DNA from: Kalaharituber pfeilii
Taxonomy: Eukaryota; Ascomycota; Pezizomycetes; Pezizales; Pezizaceae
DNA length: 64,000 nt
Direction: 5' to 3'
Assembly (NCBI GenBank): GCA_015179045.1
Contig: WHUZ01000015.1
Location: forward strand, 806,001-870,000
The notes below the pieces were generated by a model. It searched no databases. It saw only the letters and a list, made by a program, of their open reading frames with translations, and was not told the DNA's origin. The position numbers were made by a program, and so were the translations under genes. Positions 32,143 through 44,300 of this stretch are shown here, piece after piece. Position 1 is the first letter of the stretch; each line of letters begins with the position of its first letter.

Positions 32143-35100
32143 CTAGACCTTTGCCTTTTTTTTTTTTTTTTTTTTTGGTATTTTTTTGCTCATAAGTACT
32201 GTATCGATGCAAGTGTATTTTTTTTCAGAGGCTCATCATCTTCCAGTTTTCCGTTTGTAATCCTTTGTTTTGACTAGCTATGGTTTATTGGTTCTGGTGT
32301 ATGTATATGTTATTTACGAATTGCAAAAAAAAAAAAAAAAAAAAAGATTTTTACATCAGCTGAAGTAAGACGCCTCCCTGATTGCGGCAAATTAAGGGTA
32401 ATGTTGGATCACGTAATCATGGCTATACACTGCCAAAATCTTTTTCGATCAGCATACTGAGTTGTTTCCAGGATATCTTCTTCCTCAGGGTGCCAGTACA
32501 GTGCGAACTTAGTGTTGCTTTCTAAAGATGCGCAATGGATACCCACAAGAAGTGCCATATTTCCTTTCATGTCTACAATACCTTTGGTTGAAAAGCAGAT
32601 ATATACAGTCAGTTCTGGATCTAAGTTGCTTTGGTGGCGGTTATATATTCTGAACGGTGAATTGGGGTTGACACCCAGCTTAGGATTGCAACAGAGTGGC
32701 GTTACCCTGACTTGTCTAACGCACCCTCAACAAGAATCCAATAGGCTTTTCACAATGGGATAGTGTACTTTGAATGAAGGAAAGTATGTAAGTAAAGCAC
32801 AGATTCTATTATACCATATTCGATATGTTAACATTGCGTCAATCTTGATGTTGCGGGCTACTCCTCTGTTGCGAAAGAAATGCAGCGCTATAATTTTAAT
32901 ATACTGACATTCTTTTCTTTACACATTATGCATACCTCCATAGTTTGATAATCCACCTCTTTGTAGGGATAAAATGCCAAGCTTAGCTGTGTCATTACGA
33001 TCGTTAGAGTATGTAGATATATGAAGTTGGATTAATCAAGCGTGCATACTAGCTTAACGGGCTACAGTGTTCCGTAGATGACCATAGTAAGATTCTGATC
33101 GACTTCATCCCTGCACACGCAAGCTCACATTTCTCAGCTTTCAGCCTAGCATACTTGCGAAGCTTGGAAGCCTCTCCACAGAGGGTCAACCACTCCTTAC
33201 TGATTGCCACCATTTCTATATGTCTACTAATATGATTGACATAACGACATCGACAGCACTAGGTAACTATTTACATTAATTGATACTTGTAGGAAGCAAG
33301 TGTTTCACCTATACCGTACAATCTGCTCCGGAGTTTGGAGACTGTATCTCCGGTGAAGCTACCACAGTATACCCGAGCAATTTTAAGTTGTTGACAATGC
33401 ATGACAGGATTCAATGTATTGATACAGTTTTACGTTCTGCAGGGCGGGCTCTGGTTTTGCGCCATAAGCTAATTTCTGTGGATCGAATAGAAATTTGCCC
33501 GGTGAATAGCTTTCATTCGGTCTAGCATAAGCCAGAAACTTTTGGTTGTTGGCGGTTACTTCAGAGGAAGGATTAAACAGTGATCTGATTGAATTAACGA
33601 TCCCTCGTAGGGCAGTAAAGAGATAAAGTGAATCTTATGTGGACTAAGTGCATATATCAGAATTGATGCCTAGACAACAATGCGTACGTATATTGGCTGT
33701 TATGTTTCATTCTTTTGCCTTCACTGTAGACGACTTTCATTAAGGTCCATGCATATAGTAGCTGATCAGCAATTTGATTACGCATATAATATTGGTAGTG
33801 TTGACGGCCGTAACTTTGAGAGTTCGGTTGCATAGTCAGGGTCATAGATGCATAGATTGCAGAAACATTGCATGAAAGTTAGACTTTTGCTTAGTAGTGT
33901 TGCGGCTAATCTCTCTCACCCTTCCCACTAATCTAGATACCTTCTCCAGAACTGATTTTTCTCTCAACCGCAGAATTCTACGATCAGTAAATGAATGTAG
34001 CTTTAGGCAGGGCCAAAGCAACAGGGATTCTCTGGACATTAAATGCACAAGCTTAAATGATCACATCGATCTTTTGTTTACGCTTCCTTGCTTTTCTCCC
34101 TCCTTCCCACCTTTCACTTTAAAAGTTTCGAACAGGGCCAGCTCAATGAGCAGGCACGAGGTTGCATGGCCATATCTACATACGTATGATCACCACACGC
34201 ATCGCTGATGGCGGGGACCCTTGTAGCTGAACATTCTGGCAATCAATTCGACAGCACCGATGTGCCCTGCCCAGCCACATCCACTCCGCACGCTGCGGAC
34301 GACTTCGCAATTCTGAAAAAAATTGCTGAACACATTTCTTCTTTTCAATGTAAGTACGCGACGCTTCAGCTGACCTAAAATCCCCATGCCTACTACACCA
34401 TGCACAGCAAGCGTTCTTGCATGGATGCAAGGTTGTGTTTGCTTGGGGAGAATGTTGAGGGCAGTGGGGCGGCTTCTTAGAACACATTGCTGGCGACCTT
34501 TCGCCTCCGAGGACAAATTGTTAATGAGGTGCAGCACCCTTCCAATGGTGATACGCAATATGCAGATACAGGTGATCATTCCTTGTAACTCAGAGCAACG
34601 TTATGTTCACCCCACGCTCGATCTGGACCCCTGCTCTTTGCTTACATCCCGCGTAATAATGATATCGGCGGGAGCAGCGGTGCGAATTTGCCCATCATGC
34701 GCAATTTCAATGGCAGTCGCACCGTCACAAGATGTATGTTCCACCAGCACAATGCTCTATTCTCAGGCCTTCCAGATTTATCCCCCTGTGAAGCAGCGAG
34801 GGTTGAGCGTTGCAAGTTGTGTTGACTCAGTAAACCTGTCTATCACTTTCATATGAAAATTGAACTTAAAACAACTCCAAGTAACCAGATTACCAAATTA
34901 ACACATGCATTGCTGTTCTTAAACGGATGACAATGCATGTTTTACTAGTTTCGAGGCTTCCATTTGTTAAGGCCCGTATTCAATGGCAAGTACCGAGTTG
35001 TACTGGTTGATAAATGCTGACTTTCCTACTCATCAATACTTGCTTTCTTTTCTTTGCAGGTTTTTCATTATTCAATTAAGCTGGTCAGAATTGGGTTTAC

Positions 35101-35984
35101 ATGCATTTGACCCCTGATGGTAAATTCTGACTGGAAGGCAAAGCGAAGCCTACATGCCTACATACACATATCTAGGACAAACACCTAGCTTCACTTTGAT
35201 GATGAACTTCAGAAAGCAACACTACGACAGTGTTATACTAGTAAGCAAAGTCCATTCCGACGTGTATCAATGTCAATATGGAAGATCTAATGAGACCTTT
35301 AGACCGACGGCGTAAAGGTTTCACCTCTGGTCTGATTTCCTACATCCGTTAAATACATTACTCAGCACATCAAGGAGTACTTATGTTCCTATGCACCCCT
35401 CACCACATTCAAGGCGAGCCGCAAAACATAAAGGCGCTGATTGGTTAACAGGCATACAGCATCATATGTAATTATATTATTGCCTGTTAATAGTTATGAA
35501 ATGATGTTTCAATCGCGAATGGAGATGGCAAGCAATAAAAATATTGTTGTGCTTACATTACTTAGTAAGTACCGCGGTCACTGATCAGTAAGCCAACCTT
35601 CAAATTATTTTGCTCAACATAGCCGACTACCATCAATGCAAGCGCTTCCCAGCACTTCTGTCTATATCAACGTTGGTCGCGAGGTTATACTTCGATTGGC
35701 ATTACGAAACAAGCTGCATTGCAGCTCCCTGTTTGAGCTTCCGTTGTCCTGAAATCTGGTACATTGTGTTTGGACACAATTATCCTTAAATAAACATCGG
35801 CTCATGGTCAAAAGCGTATGTATATAGTTTGTGGTATGTTTGTTGCGTATCACCATCATCATTGAAGGTATGGATCATTCCAGTGGATACAGCATACTTA
35901 TCAGCACATAGTGTAGCCTGATATGAAGGCCATATGATATCACAACCATATATGGACTAGCTATATGAACAACAAATTCAGAGG

Positions 35985-35985
<1 letters not shown>
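32143..35985. other. Gene-desert segment downstream of NUP188
   Basis: Poly(T) at 32156-32176 directly follows the NUP188 stop and a poly(A) of about 21 lies near 32325. The remaining open frames are 60-156 codons, without domains, splice continuity or codon regularity. I saw no inverted-repeat element here. Confidence 0.45.
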
Positions 35986-36043
<58 letters not shown>

Positions 36044-36102
36044 GCTTGCCCTGCATGGCGAACAGCTGCAAGCGGGTTACGTGAGATTAAAAAAAAAAAA
36101 AA
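35986..36102 (+). mobile_element. Tiny poly(A)-tailed unit with 57-T head (copy 2)
   Basis: An uninterrupted run of 57 T (35986-36042) is followed by the same body as copy 1, here CTTGCCCTGCATGGCG to GCGGGTTACGTGAGATT, and then 14 A (to 36102). AGGC occurs on both outer sides, a weak candidate target duplication. The homopolymer length should be treated with care because assembly and sequencing often misjudge it. Confidence 0.6.
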
Positions 36103-36296
36103 GGCCGTTTTTCAACACTGCTGATTTCTGTCTGGTTGATCACCATACAACTAACTATCCAGCTTCCGGCTCACGCCTTTGGTTACTAAAAGACTGAAAT
36201 CTTATATAGTACTGAGTTACATCCCTCTTGGCGTACACCGAACCCCTGTCAAAAAAGACCTTGGCGACAACCGGGAATGCCATATCAACGTACCGA

Positions 36297-36534
36297 GTGA
36301 AATGTTCACATACTCCTGAACCTCAACATACCCCTGAACCTTCGTCATAAGGCACATATTAATGTGGAATATGCCAAACGCCCGACAATACCTATATCAA
36401 GAGTTTCCATCACATTTCATATGGAATCAACCTTCACGGAAATGGACACCACGACAATGAGGAGTTGCAATTGGCCGTATCTATCACTGCACTCCCTTTA
36501 TGTGAAATGTTCACATTCTCCTGAACCTCAACAT
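36297..36534. repeat. Direct repeat pair of about 34 bp
   Basis: GTGAAATGTTCACAT followed by (A/T)CTCCTGAACCTCAACATAC occurs at 36297-36330 and again at 36501-36534, about 204 bp apart. The second copy abuts the start of the minisatellite array. The words CCTGAACCTCAACATAC and CCCCTGAACCTTCG also recur between them. Confidence 0.7.
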
Positions 36535-36539
36535 ACTCG

Positions 36540-38200
36540 GCATAAGATACAGAAGAATGAGCCAAATTTTATAGGTATGGTATATCTCTCTCACTATCAG
36601 GAGATGAAGCATAACGAGTTCAATTTGACAGGTACAACAGCAGCTTTCCATAGCACAATAGTAACAGAGTGAGCCGAATTTAACAGGTATAAGAGTACAA
36701 TTTGACTGGTATTCGATGGCACGAGATGCAGCTGAACGAGTCAAATTTGACAGGTATGGTAGGTCCATTTCACCTCGCGAGATGCAGCAAAATGAGCTGA
36801 ATTTGATAGGCACTTTGACAGGCACGACAGCTCCTCAATGGTGCGAGATGCAGCAGAACGAGTCAAATGTGATAGGTATGGTAGGTCTATTTCACCTCGC
36901 GAGATGCAGCAAAATGAGCCGAATTTGACAGGCACTTTGACAGGTATGATAGCTCCTCAATGGTGTGAGATGCAGCAGAATGAGCCGAATTGAATAGGTA
37001 TAACAGTCTCCCTCAATGGCGCAAGATGAGGATGGATGTGGTCAAGTTGACAGATATGACCTTGACTGGCAAAAATGAGGCAGAGTAAGCTCAATTTAAC
37101 AGGTATGACAGCTTTCTCTCAATGGCGCGAGATGTGGCCGAATGAGCTCAAGTTGACAAGTATTACAGGACTCTTTCCATAGCATAAGAGCAGCAGAATG
37201 AGCTGAATTTGATAGGTATAGTAGGTCTCTCTTGCCCTGCCATGGCGAACAGCTGCAAGCGGAGTTACGTGAAAAAAAAAAAAAAAAAAAAAAAGAGTAG
37301 GCCTCTTGATAGCACGAGATGCAGCAAAATGAACTCAATTGGACTGGTGTGTAGGTCTCCCTTGACAATACAAGATACAGTAGAATAAACTAACTTTAAC
37401 AAGTATATAGGTATGGCAAGACTCTTCTACGGCACGAGATACAAAAGAATGAGCCAAATTTCATAAGTATGGCACACCTCTCTTACCAGCGTGAGATGTA
37501 GTAAACGAACTCAATTTGATAGGTATAGTAGTACCTTTCCATAGGAGAGTAGCAAAGTGAGCCAAATTTGACAGGTATAATAGGACTCTTTCTGCATTGT
37601 GAGATATAGTAGAATGAGCACAATTTGATAGTTATTCAATAGCACAAGATACAGCAGAACGAGAGTCGAATTTGACAGATATGGCAGGTCTATTTGAGCC
37701 TGGGAGATGCAGCAGAATAAGCCGAATTTGACAGGGATTGGTAGATCTCTCTTGCTAACATGAGATATAGCAGGGCGAGCACAATTTGACAGGCATGACA
37801 GCTCCTCAATAATGTGAGATGCAGCAGAATGAGCCGAATTCAATAGGAATGGCAGTCTCTCTCGATTGTGTAAGATGAGGCAGAATGAGCTCAATTTAAC
37901 AGGGTATGACAGCTTCCTTTCGATGGCATGAGATGAGGCAGAATGAGCTCAAGTTGACAAGTATCACCGGACTCTTTCCACAGTGTGAGAACAGCAGAAT
38001 GAGCCAAATTTGACAGGTACGGCAGGACCCACCTGGCAGCGTGGAACATGGTAAAATGAGCTCAATTCACAGTTAAGGCTGGCCCCTTTCTATGGTGCAA
38101 AGTGAGGCGGTATGGCTCAATTTGACAGATACAATAAGACCTCCTTGATGGTGCAAGATATGCCAAAATGAGCTCAATTTACAATTCTACAAGTATGGCA
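36540..38200. repeat. Minisatellite array, monomer about 55-65 bp
   Basis: About 25-30 diverged head-to-tail monomers share a core resembling GAGATGCAGCAGAATGAGC, then CGAATTTGACAGGTATGG, then a variable CTCTCTCAATGG-like part. Between about 36725 and 36970 two monomer types alternate (…CACCTCGC and …CTCCTCAATGG), giving a higher-order repeat of about 120 bp. Divergence rises toward the right. Frames of 64-127 codons on the minus strand within it simply follow the repeat and are not taken as genes. A tiny retroposed unit has inserted at 37235. Confidence 0.85.
37220..37305 (+). mobile_element. Tiny poly(A)-tailed retroposed unit in the minisatellite (copy 3)
   Basis: The body, CCCTGCCATGGCGAACAG to GCGGAGTTACGTGA, and 23 A interrupt a minisatellite monomer. 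AGTAGGTCTC before (37220-37229) and AGTAGGCCTC after (37296-37305) form a target duplication with one mismatch. Neighbouring monomers show the uninterrupted sequence GTAGGTCTCTCTTG, GTAGATCTCTCTTG or similar, so the empty site can be inferred inside the same array. Confidence 0.75.
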
Positions 38201-40053
38201 GATTACTGCAACATGAGAATGCGCTGGACTGGTACAGCATGGCAGGGTGATAAAGGGGCACCTGCCAAAGGTTACAATCATGGGCTACTACAGTACCTAC
38301 TGACTCCGGCTCCATTCCCCACCCTTTACTGTTTTTTAAATCGCAAGCACTCTATAGATAGCGATAGCTATGTCTACTCTTCATCATCACCCTCAGCCTT
38401 CAATTCTTCCACTTTCTTATATACTCTTGCCATCATTCCAGCTGTATTAGTTATATCCTTTTGTAACTTTTTAATTACCTTACACCTATTAATATTCTCA
38501 CTTGCATAGCATTTATACGTGGGTCTATAGGGCGGATAATAAAGCTGGGTACACCTAAAAGGGCATATGCTGGACATCTGAGCAATATCATTGTGGATAG
38601 ATATTAACCGGAATTTAGGTAGAGTTTTATGGGCTGTAACGAGGGTTTCGCTATCCATAAGTTCTACAAAACCTTCTGACGCTACATTTGGTACTAGAGC
38701 TCCCTAGATGCAGGAGTGGGATTACGTGATATTATAAATAACAATGAGAATATACTGATAAGAATAAATGCAGAGAAACGAGATTGTACGGTCATGGAAC
38801 TGGTAAAGAGTGTACAGTCACTCGACGCCGACTTTACGGGTCCCTTATCCACTACCGCTACACCTACACTCACCCTCGCGGTCGCGAGGTGGCCACATGC
38901 TAGTATGTTAGTACTAAAGCGTAAGAGGCTCAATGGTACCTGTTAAGACTTGTCCGCAATATAGTCTACATAGAAACGAATTTAGGGTCTCATGCCTTAG
39001 TTCAGCAATTGACGTGGCTCTTTGAATACCAAACTTCGGCTGAATTTCAATGACTGCAACTTTCACTTTAACTAGTTCTGATACTTGTATATTGATCAAA
39101 GTGATCGCGTAGCTTCAATTGCGAGCGTGTAGAATTGTAAATCTTGAGGTGCATCTCGCATTGGTCCCTCTTCCTACCCTGCAGGTATTCTTGTCTGGCG
39201 TACTAAGCACAATTTGCCAACCTCAGAATTACTTATAGGTATAAACCTTTTACCTTCTTACACAAGACTGATGTACGTGTTGTATCCTCATGTGGTACGT
39301 AAGAATTCATACTTCATTGATGTCTTGTAACTAAGATACTACCTGAGCTACATATACATGCTGGTGTGCATGCACCAACATGAACTTGAAACTACTAGGA
39401 AAAGTAAGCTGAGGCCAAACTTAGTGGCAACTCCGGTAAGGGTGTATATGTAAAAGCATCTGCCGGAGGGGCTGCTGGAGTAGGCTGTCGATTCTTATTT
39501 TCTCGATACTGTCAACTTATAGTCACCCCGTTACTAATTTAAACATTGGCAACTACGTTGCCAACAAATATTCAGATCATATTACTTCGGTTACTCGGCA
39601 GCAATCCCCCACTGTCGCAGTCCATGATTTTACCTGGAGTCCGCCTGCTTGACCTGTCATCCAGCACATATTCTCAACATGTAGCTTCACTAATATAATT
39701 CAAGTGCGTTCTCTCACTTCTGCTCCTCAGGTTCACGTTATGGTCAATTAATAAGTATACATACATATATATCTCACAACCTCAGTTGAGTTTAACCTGT
39801 AGGAGCACTCTGAGGATGCCATGCACCAAGCTATCTCGCATGATTCCGCACTTTGCCGGCAGAAGCTACAATACTGCAGCTTCTCAAAAAATGCCCTCAA
39901 GTTGCCTCAAAACTCGAAGCGGGTTTTTGTTATTATTATCTATTTACTGATATGATGCTAGGCAAGCGTTAAAGTCTGAAAACACCTTACTCTTAACCAT
40001 GTCTTCATAAGGCGTCACCCCGTAGATAAATCATAGGATCAGGTAAAGGTATA
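38201..40053. other. Gene-desert segment with weak coding remnants
   Basis: A minus-strand frame at 38374-38658 (94 codons from its first ATG, open a little further upstream) has a charged, coiled-coil-like tail (KVIKKLQKDITNTAGMMARVYKKVEELKAEGDDEE). It could be the end of a decayed gene, but I do not recognise it. Around 39420-39490 a Gly/Ala-rich reading (GKGVYVKASAGGAAGVG) is too short to judge. Nothing else is visible. Confidence 0.3.
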
Positions 40054-40230
40054 CAGGTGACCCCGGCTATAGTGAAGGCCAAGAATCTGACCGATTTTCT
40101 TCACTATAACCAGTTTCACTATAGCGAGGGCACTTTCCTTGCCTGTGTATACAAAGAATCTCGTCCATCCCTTCACTATGATATGCCAGGTTTTCACTAA
40201 AAAGAGGTTTATTATAGCCAGAGTCACCTG
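40054..40230. mobile_element. 177-bp MITE with CAGGTGAC ends
   Basis: The left end CAGGTGACCCCGGCTATAGT (40054) and the inverted right end ending GCCAGAGTCACCTG (40230) match over about 20 bp with three differences. TA flanks both sides. Inside are further CTATAGTGAA / TTCACTATA pairs that can fold. There is no coding capacity. Confidence 0.8.
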
Positions 40231-40342
40231 TACTATATCACCATGTGCATATCATCGTTGGTAGGCGGGGTTTACGTTGCTGGTTCTTACGTATCCCTCT
40301 TGAACGAATCCATCTTGCGTCCTATTGATTTTCGGTTGTTGA

Positions 40343-40582
40343 CAAAATGACCCATAATAAGTTTAGGGATTAGGCAGTATTGGGATAAGTGTATCATGCA
40401 TATGAAGATCGAGTCTGTATTCGATATGTATGGGCAAAAGACTACTTAATTACGAGACCAAGCAAAAGAGATCTATCTGCCAAATGTGAGGCTACCTGAA
40501 ACGCAGACTGGAGCTACATATCACAGGACACACTTAAGTATCCCAATACTGCCTAATTCCCAAAACTTTTTACGGGCCACTG
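40343..40582. mobile_element. 240-bp degenerate MITE with GGCAGTATTGGGA in its ends
   Basis: The left end (from 40343: CAAAATGACCCATAATAAG, then TTTAGGGATTAGGCAGTATT) and the inverted right end (to 40582, read inward CAGTGGCCCGTAAAAAG, then TTTTGGGAATTAGGCAGTATT) match over about 45 bp with small gaps. A TA follows on the right; the left flank is eroded. The end style (CAGTGGCCC…AAAAGT…GGGA) is that of fungal Fot1/pogo elements. Confidence 0.7.
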
Positions 40583-41692
40583 TACGATCGGTGCATACAG
40601 ACGCAACTTCAAATGGAATGTATCATTGACCATTAGCTTAGTCTAGTTTGCGGATATATCTAGTAAGTCTGACACATCCCGATTGAACCCATGGCCATGC
40701 ACTCCCTAACCCCGCAACTTGTCTCAAAGCAGTGTCAATTAACGACAAGTCCAGTATTCGAGGCTAGGTTTCCCCACCCGGCCCCCAAAGGTGGTTTTCT
40801 TAACAGGGCGGTCGGAGCCGGATTCCAAATTTCGAGATCTTACATAGGATGTGCTGGCTCAAGTCTATATTTGAATCTAAGTCTATCCAGGATATTGTAT
40901 TTCAAACGTTAGCAACTGCTGGACCCTGTACCCAGCTGCTTTCGAAATTTCGCACTGTCGCGTACCATCCTATTATTTACCTGCATTACCAAGATTTCTG
41001 TATATAGACTGAAGTGCAAAGTTTGAATGGAATCACTTGTATTCGCATCAGAGATCAAGTTGTCATCCATTGGTTATCATCTTGTTTTAAATGCATACTA
41101 TGCTGACTGAGTAGTAGGGCAATTCTCAGCCCTCTTTCCTATGTTGAACTAGATTCACTTTCGGGGAATCGGGGCATGTGGTGCAGTTAGGTCGCTTACC
41201 ATGTGGATCCTCTAGTTGCTTCTGATACAAAGAGCTTGGATAAACATTGGATGATCCATGACCACTTGCATGCAGTTATTGAGTTCCCTACCAACAATGG
41301 GGTGCCTGTCAAGCCTTGTCTTACTTTAACTCTACCAAACAAAGCTTTGGTGGGATGAGCCAGTTAACAACAATGTGGGAGCGGATTCAATTTCTATTGA
41401 GGACTATAATCGTAGACGTCAGGGTATTCCTCTCAGGTACCAGTCGGTACTCTAATGCATTAAAATTAGTTTTCAACGGTAACAGCTAGCTCGGTTCATG
41501 TTCGACAACTTCTGATCTTGAATACTAGTACAACGACAGGGGTTGAAGGTTGAGGTCTGAGGCTAAAAGATCGGAGGAATTGAGGTGTTGCTTAGCTAAT
41601 CTGATCTTGGGCTATTTAACTACATAGATGTTCACATGAGCTACTGTCCTAGAAACCCAACGTTGGAATAAAATGTTACTCTCCTTTTATTA
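40583..41692. other. Gene-desert segment, nothing recognised
   Basis: AT-rich DNA between two MITEs. There is one 73-codon frame at 40691-40912 without any domain. No repeat or gene signal is seen. Confidence 0.4.
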
Positions 41693-42070
41693 GCGGTATT
41701 CGGATGAGAAAAATCCAGCCGGATTTTAAAATTTTATCAAGTCTGGGAAATCGGGCCATCTCCATATAAAATTTATCTGTGTTCCCATGTTGCAAACCGG
41801 TTTAACCGTGTTCTCGTGCCCGTGTTCTTGTACCTGATTATTTTCGCCTTTTTTTCGTGAAATAAATTCCGGTCGAATTTTTGGGACAACTGCATACGAC
41901 GTTGCATATTGGGTGCATATTGCGGGCCGCGATGCAGTAATTAGGACACGGCACGCATAAATCTGGGTGGATTTTGGGACACAAAACAGGTTTCAGATTT
42001 CATCAAAACAAATTGATGATAACAAGAGGGTGCTCAGACCTATATGGAGACAGTCTAGTCTGAATACCGC
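41693..42070 (+). mobile_element. 378-bp MITE, GCGGTATTC family, copy A
   Basis: Ends start GCGGTATTCGGATGAGAAAA at 41693 and mirror as TCTGAATACCGC ending at 42070, with TA on both sides. The interior contains paired CCGG-rich words (AATCCAGCCGGATTTT, AACCGGTTTAACC, TTCCGGTCGAATTTTTG). It aligns along most of its length with the reverse complement of the element at 44301-44657, which defines the family. Confidence 0.8.
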
Positions 42071-44300
42071 TAATAACTACAGACGGAAAGCTGTTCAGAC
42101 AAGAGTATAATATTGTGAATATCACCTGAATTAATGCTTGTATACTATACACTGAATATTTATTGACAAATGGACTGGAAACATGAACTATCGAAACATG
42201 AACCTCAAAGAATGGAAAATACAATTCCGCCCAGAGATTTCGCAACTTTTTTTGCTATGGTAGGTACGTACTATATACATACCTAAGTTTAAGATTCAAT
42301 GGGACTGCCGCACGCTAATGGAGTGATGGTACCTAAGAAAAGTCCAAACAGACTCCCAATACTGTTTTATGAATTACATATACTTATCACTTCATGTACC
42401 GGTACCCGAGAATGATTGGCAACTTCTAAGCATCATTGCTCGAGTTCAAGAAAACATCTCTGCAAATGTAGTGAGTATATGACCCACGTGACTATAGCCC
42501 GAAACGGCACGCAGGCCGCCTACGCGAATTTGAAGAGGGATACACATGTTAACTGTGATCCGTAATGGTCTTGCGATTGATGCTAACCAGCATGTCCGCA
42601 TCTTTTGGTGCTGTGTGTAGCCAGGCAGCATATCTGTGAACGAGAATGGACATCACATCGATCCATCTCCTACTCTACCATAACTAACCTCAAGAGTACA
42701 GCTATATACAGTTATCGCACTGGGAAATAGCATGTGTTTAGGCAGTTTCTTCCTTTCTTTTGTACAGTCCTCAACAATTTCTTAGTACCTCTCCATACCT
42801 CATTACATGTGACACCGTACTTCAGCCCACATCCAAGAGGTTCCACAACGCAAACCTGCTTACTAGCGTGCTATAGCTTGCGAATGTTGGGGTTCACAAA
42901 TATAACTTTTTGCGAGTTCAAGAGGTCCTGTGTTTCGATACTGACTGATTTTGACCCCTGCACAGAGAATACTTTTCTTTTGAAAAGTATAGGAAAAAGG
43001 ATAAGATCCGTTTCTAATACCAGATGCCCCTCAAACGAGCTTGAGCTCCTTCGTGCGCCGTCTCCTCGTCAATAACTACTGTCTCTATGCTATGGAGCTC
43101 GAGGTGCCTGACAAGCAGACTCAGATGGATCAGCATATCACATGGTGTACTGAAACAGCATAATTATACACCATTTTCTTCCATGGCCCAGGATACATTC
43201 TTGATGACCAACTTCCAGAAAGCTTATACCATTTATCTCACTGGTCTGGATGGTCGCCAGTCAGGGAAGGAAATATTCTAGTTCACAACCTGCATCAAGC
43301 CTAAGCCGTACATTACGTAGTCATGTAACCACCCAACCAATGCTTTGGCTCATGGCTGTGGAGCCTACGATAGTCCTCTAGCAAAATTGCGATATGCACT
43401 GTTCAGTGAGTTCTAATATGCCAATGTAAGGCCTGATTGCAGTCATTGCAATAACGCTCAGGTGAGTTTGTGGTGCTATTACAGCTACACCAAGGCTTGT
43501 GTGCGCGCGTATGCATACTCATCGCGATATCTCCCTCATTTGCAGCCAATAACGATACTCCACACACACTTTGTGCAACTTCTCGAATTCCACCCAACTC
43601 TGATTGAACTCATCGCACACCTCACAGTGCTGTATGTGCCACAGGTTATATAAGGTACTGTACCGCAGGAAATTGCAAGTAGGCTGAGCGAAAAAGAAAT
43701 AATATCCCAGTCATGAATCTGCTGCTGTTCAAATACGAATCGAAGTATGTATAACAATGACGAATAACTAGCCTGAAGTACTCGAATGCAGGAAGAAGAT
43801 GGTGCCAAACACTAATGACATCGTTGTTGTGACATTCGAGGTTATGGATTGTGTGATGGACAACACCTGCAGTTTAAAGAGATTTGAAAGATACGGTTAC
43901 AGCTGCCCAACTGTAGCCAGTACTTACTACTTCACTATTCTGATATGAGTGCAGTGAGCTGGAACAATTACGATATGTTCGATTCGTGTGTTACTCAACT
44001 ATCCACGCTCTCATATCCCGCATCGAGAAACTTGCCTCAAATAACCTAAACCTTGCACTAAGTGTTCCATTACAGTGCAACCAGACTGGTACTACATATC
44101 CTCCAGTTTCATACTGCCTGCGCTGTGTTCTCATAGCACGTAAAGCAGTCAATTTAGTAACCGCGCCAGCCGCTTAGGTATCATTTCTCATACTCCCACT
44201 GGCACCGCAATTTTGCACGTTTCAAGGCTAGTACTCGAGTAAAATCAACCAGTGCCAAATATTTATTGTATTGTATGGAATGCATGCAGGTGTAACATAA
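42071..44300. other. Gene-desert segment between two inverted MITE copies
   Basis: About 2.2 kb separates the two inverted copies of the GCGGTATTC family. Open frames are 60-113 codons and overlap on both strands, without domains. Nothing else is recognised. Confidence 0.4.

Noticed and set aside
36741..37894. Minus-strand frames in the minisatellite as a repeat protein
   Set aside because: Frame length follows the monomer and breaks with its indels; monomer length is not consistently a multiple of three.
36540..38200. CRISPR-like array
   Set aside because: The repeats are imperfect and contiguous without unique spacers of constant length, and the genome is fungal; it is a minisatellite.
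39420..39490. Gly/Ala-rich reading as a second Hmp1-like gene fragment
   Set aside because: Only about 25 residues look alike in composition; no conserved motif or exon structure is present.
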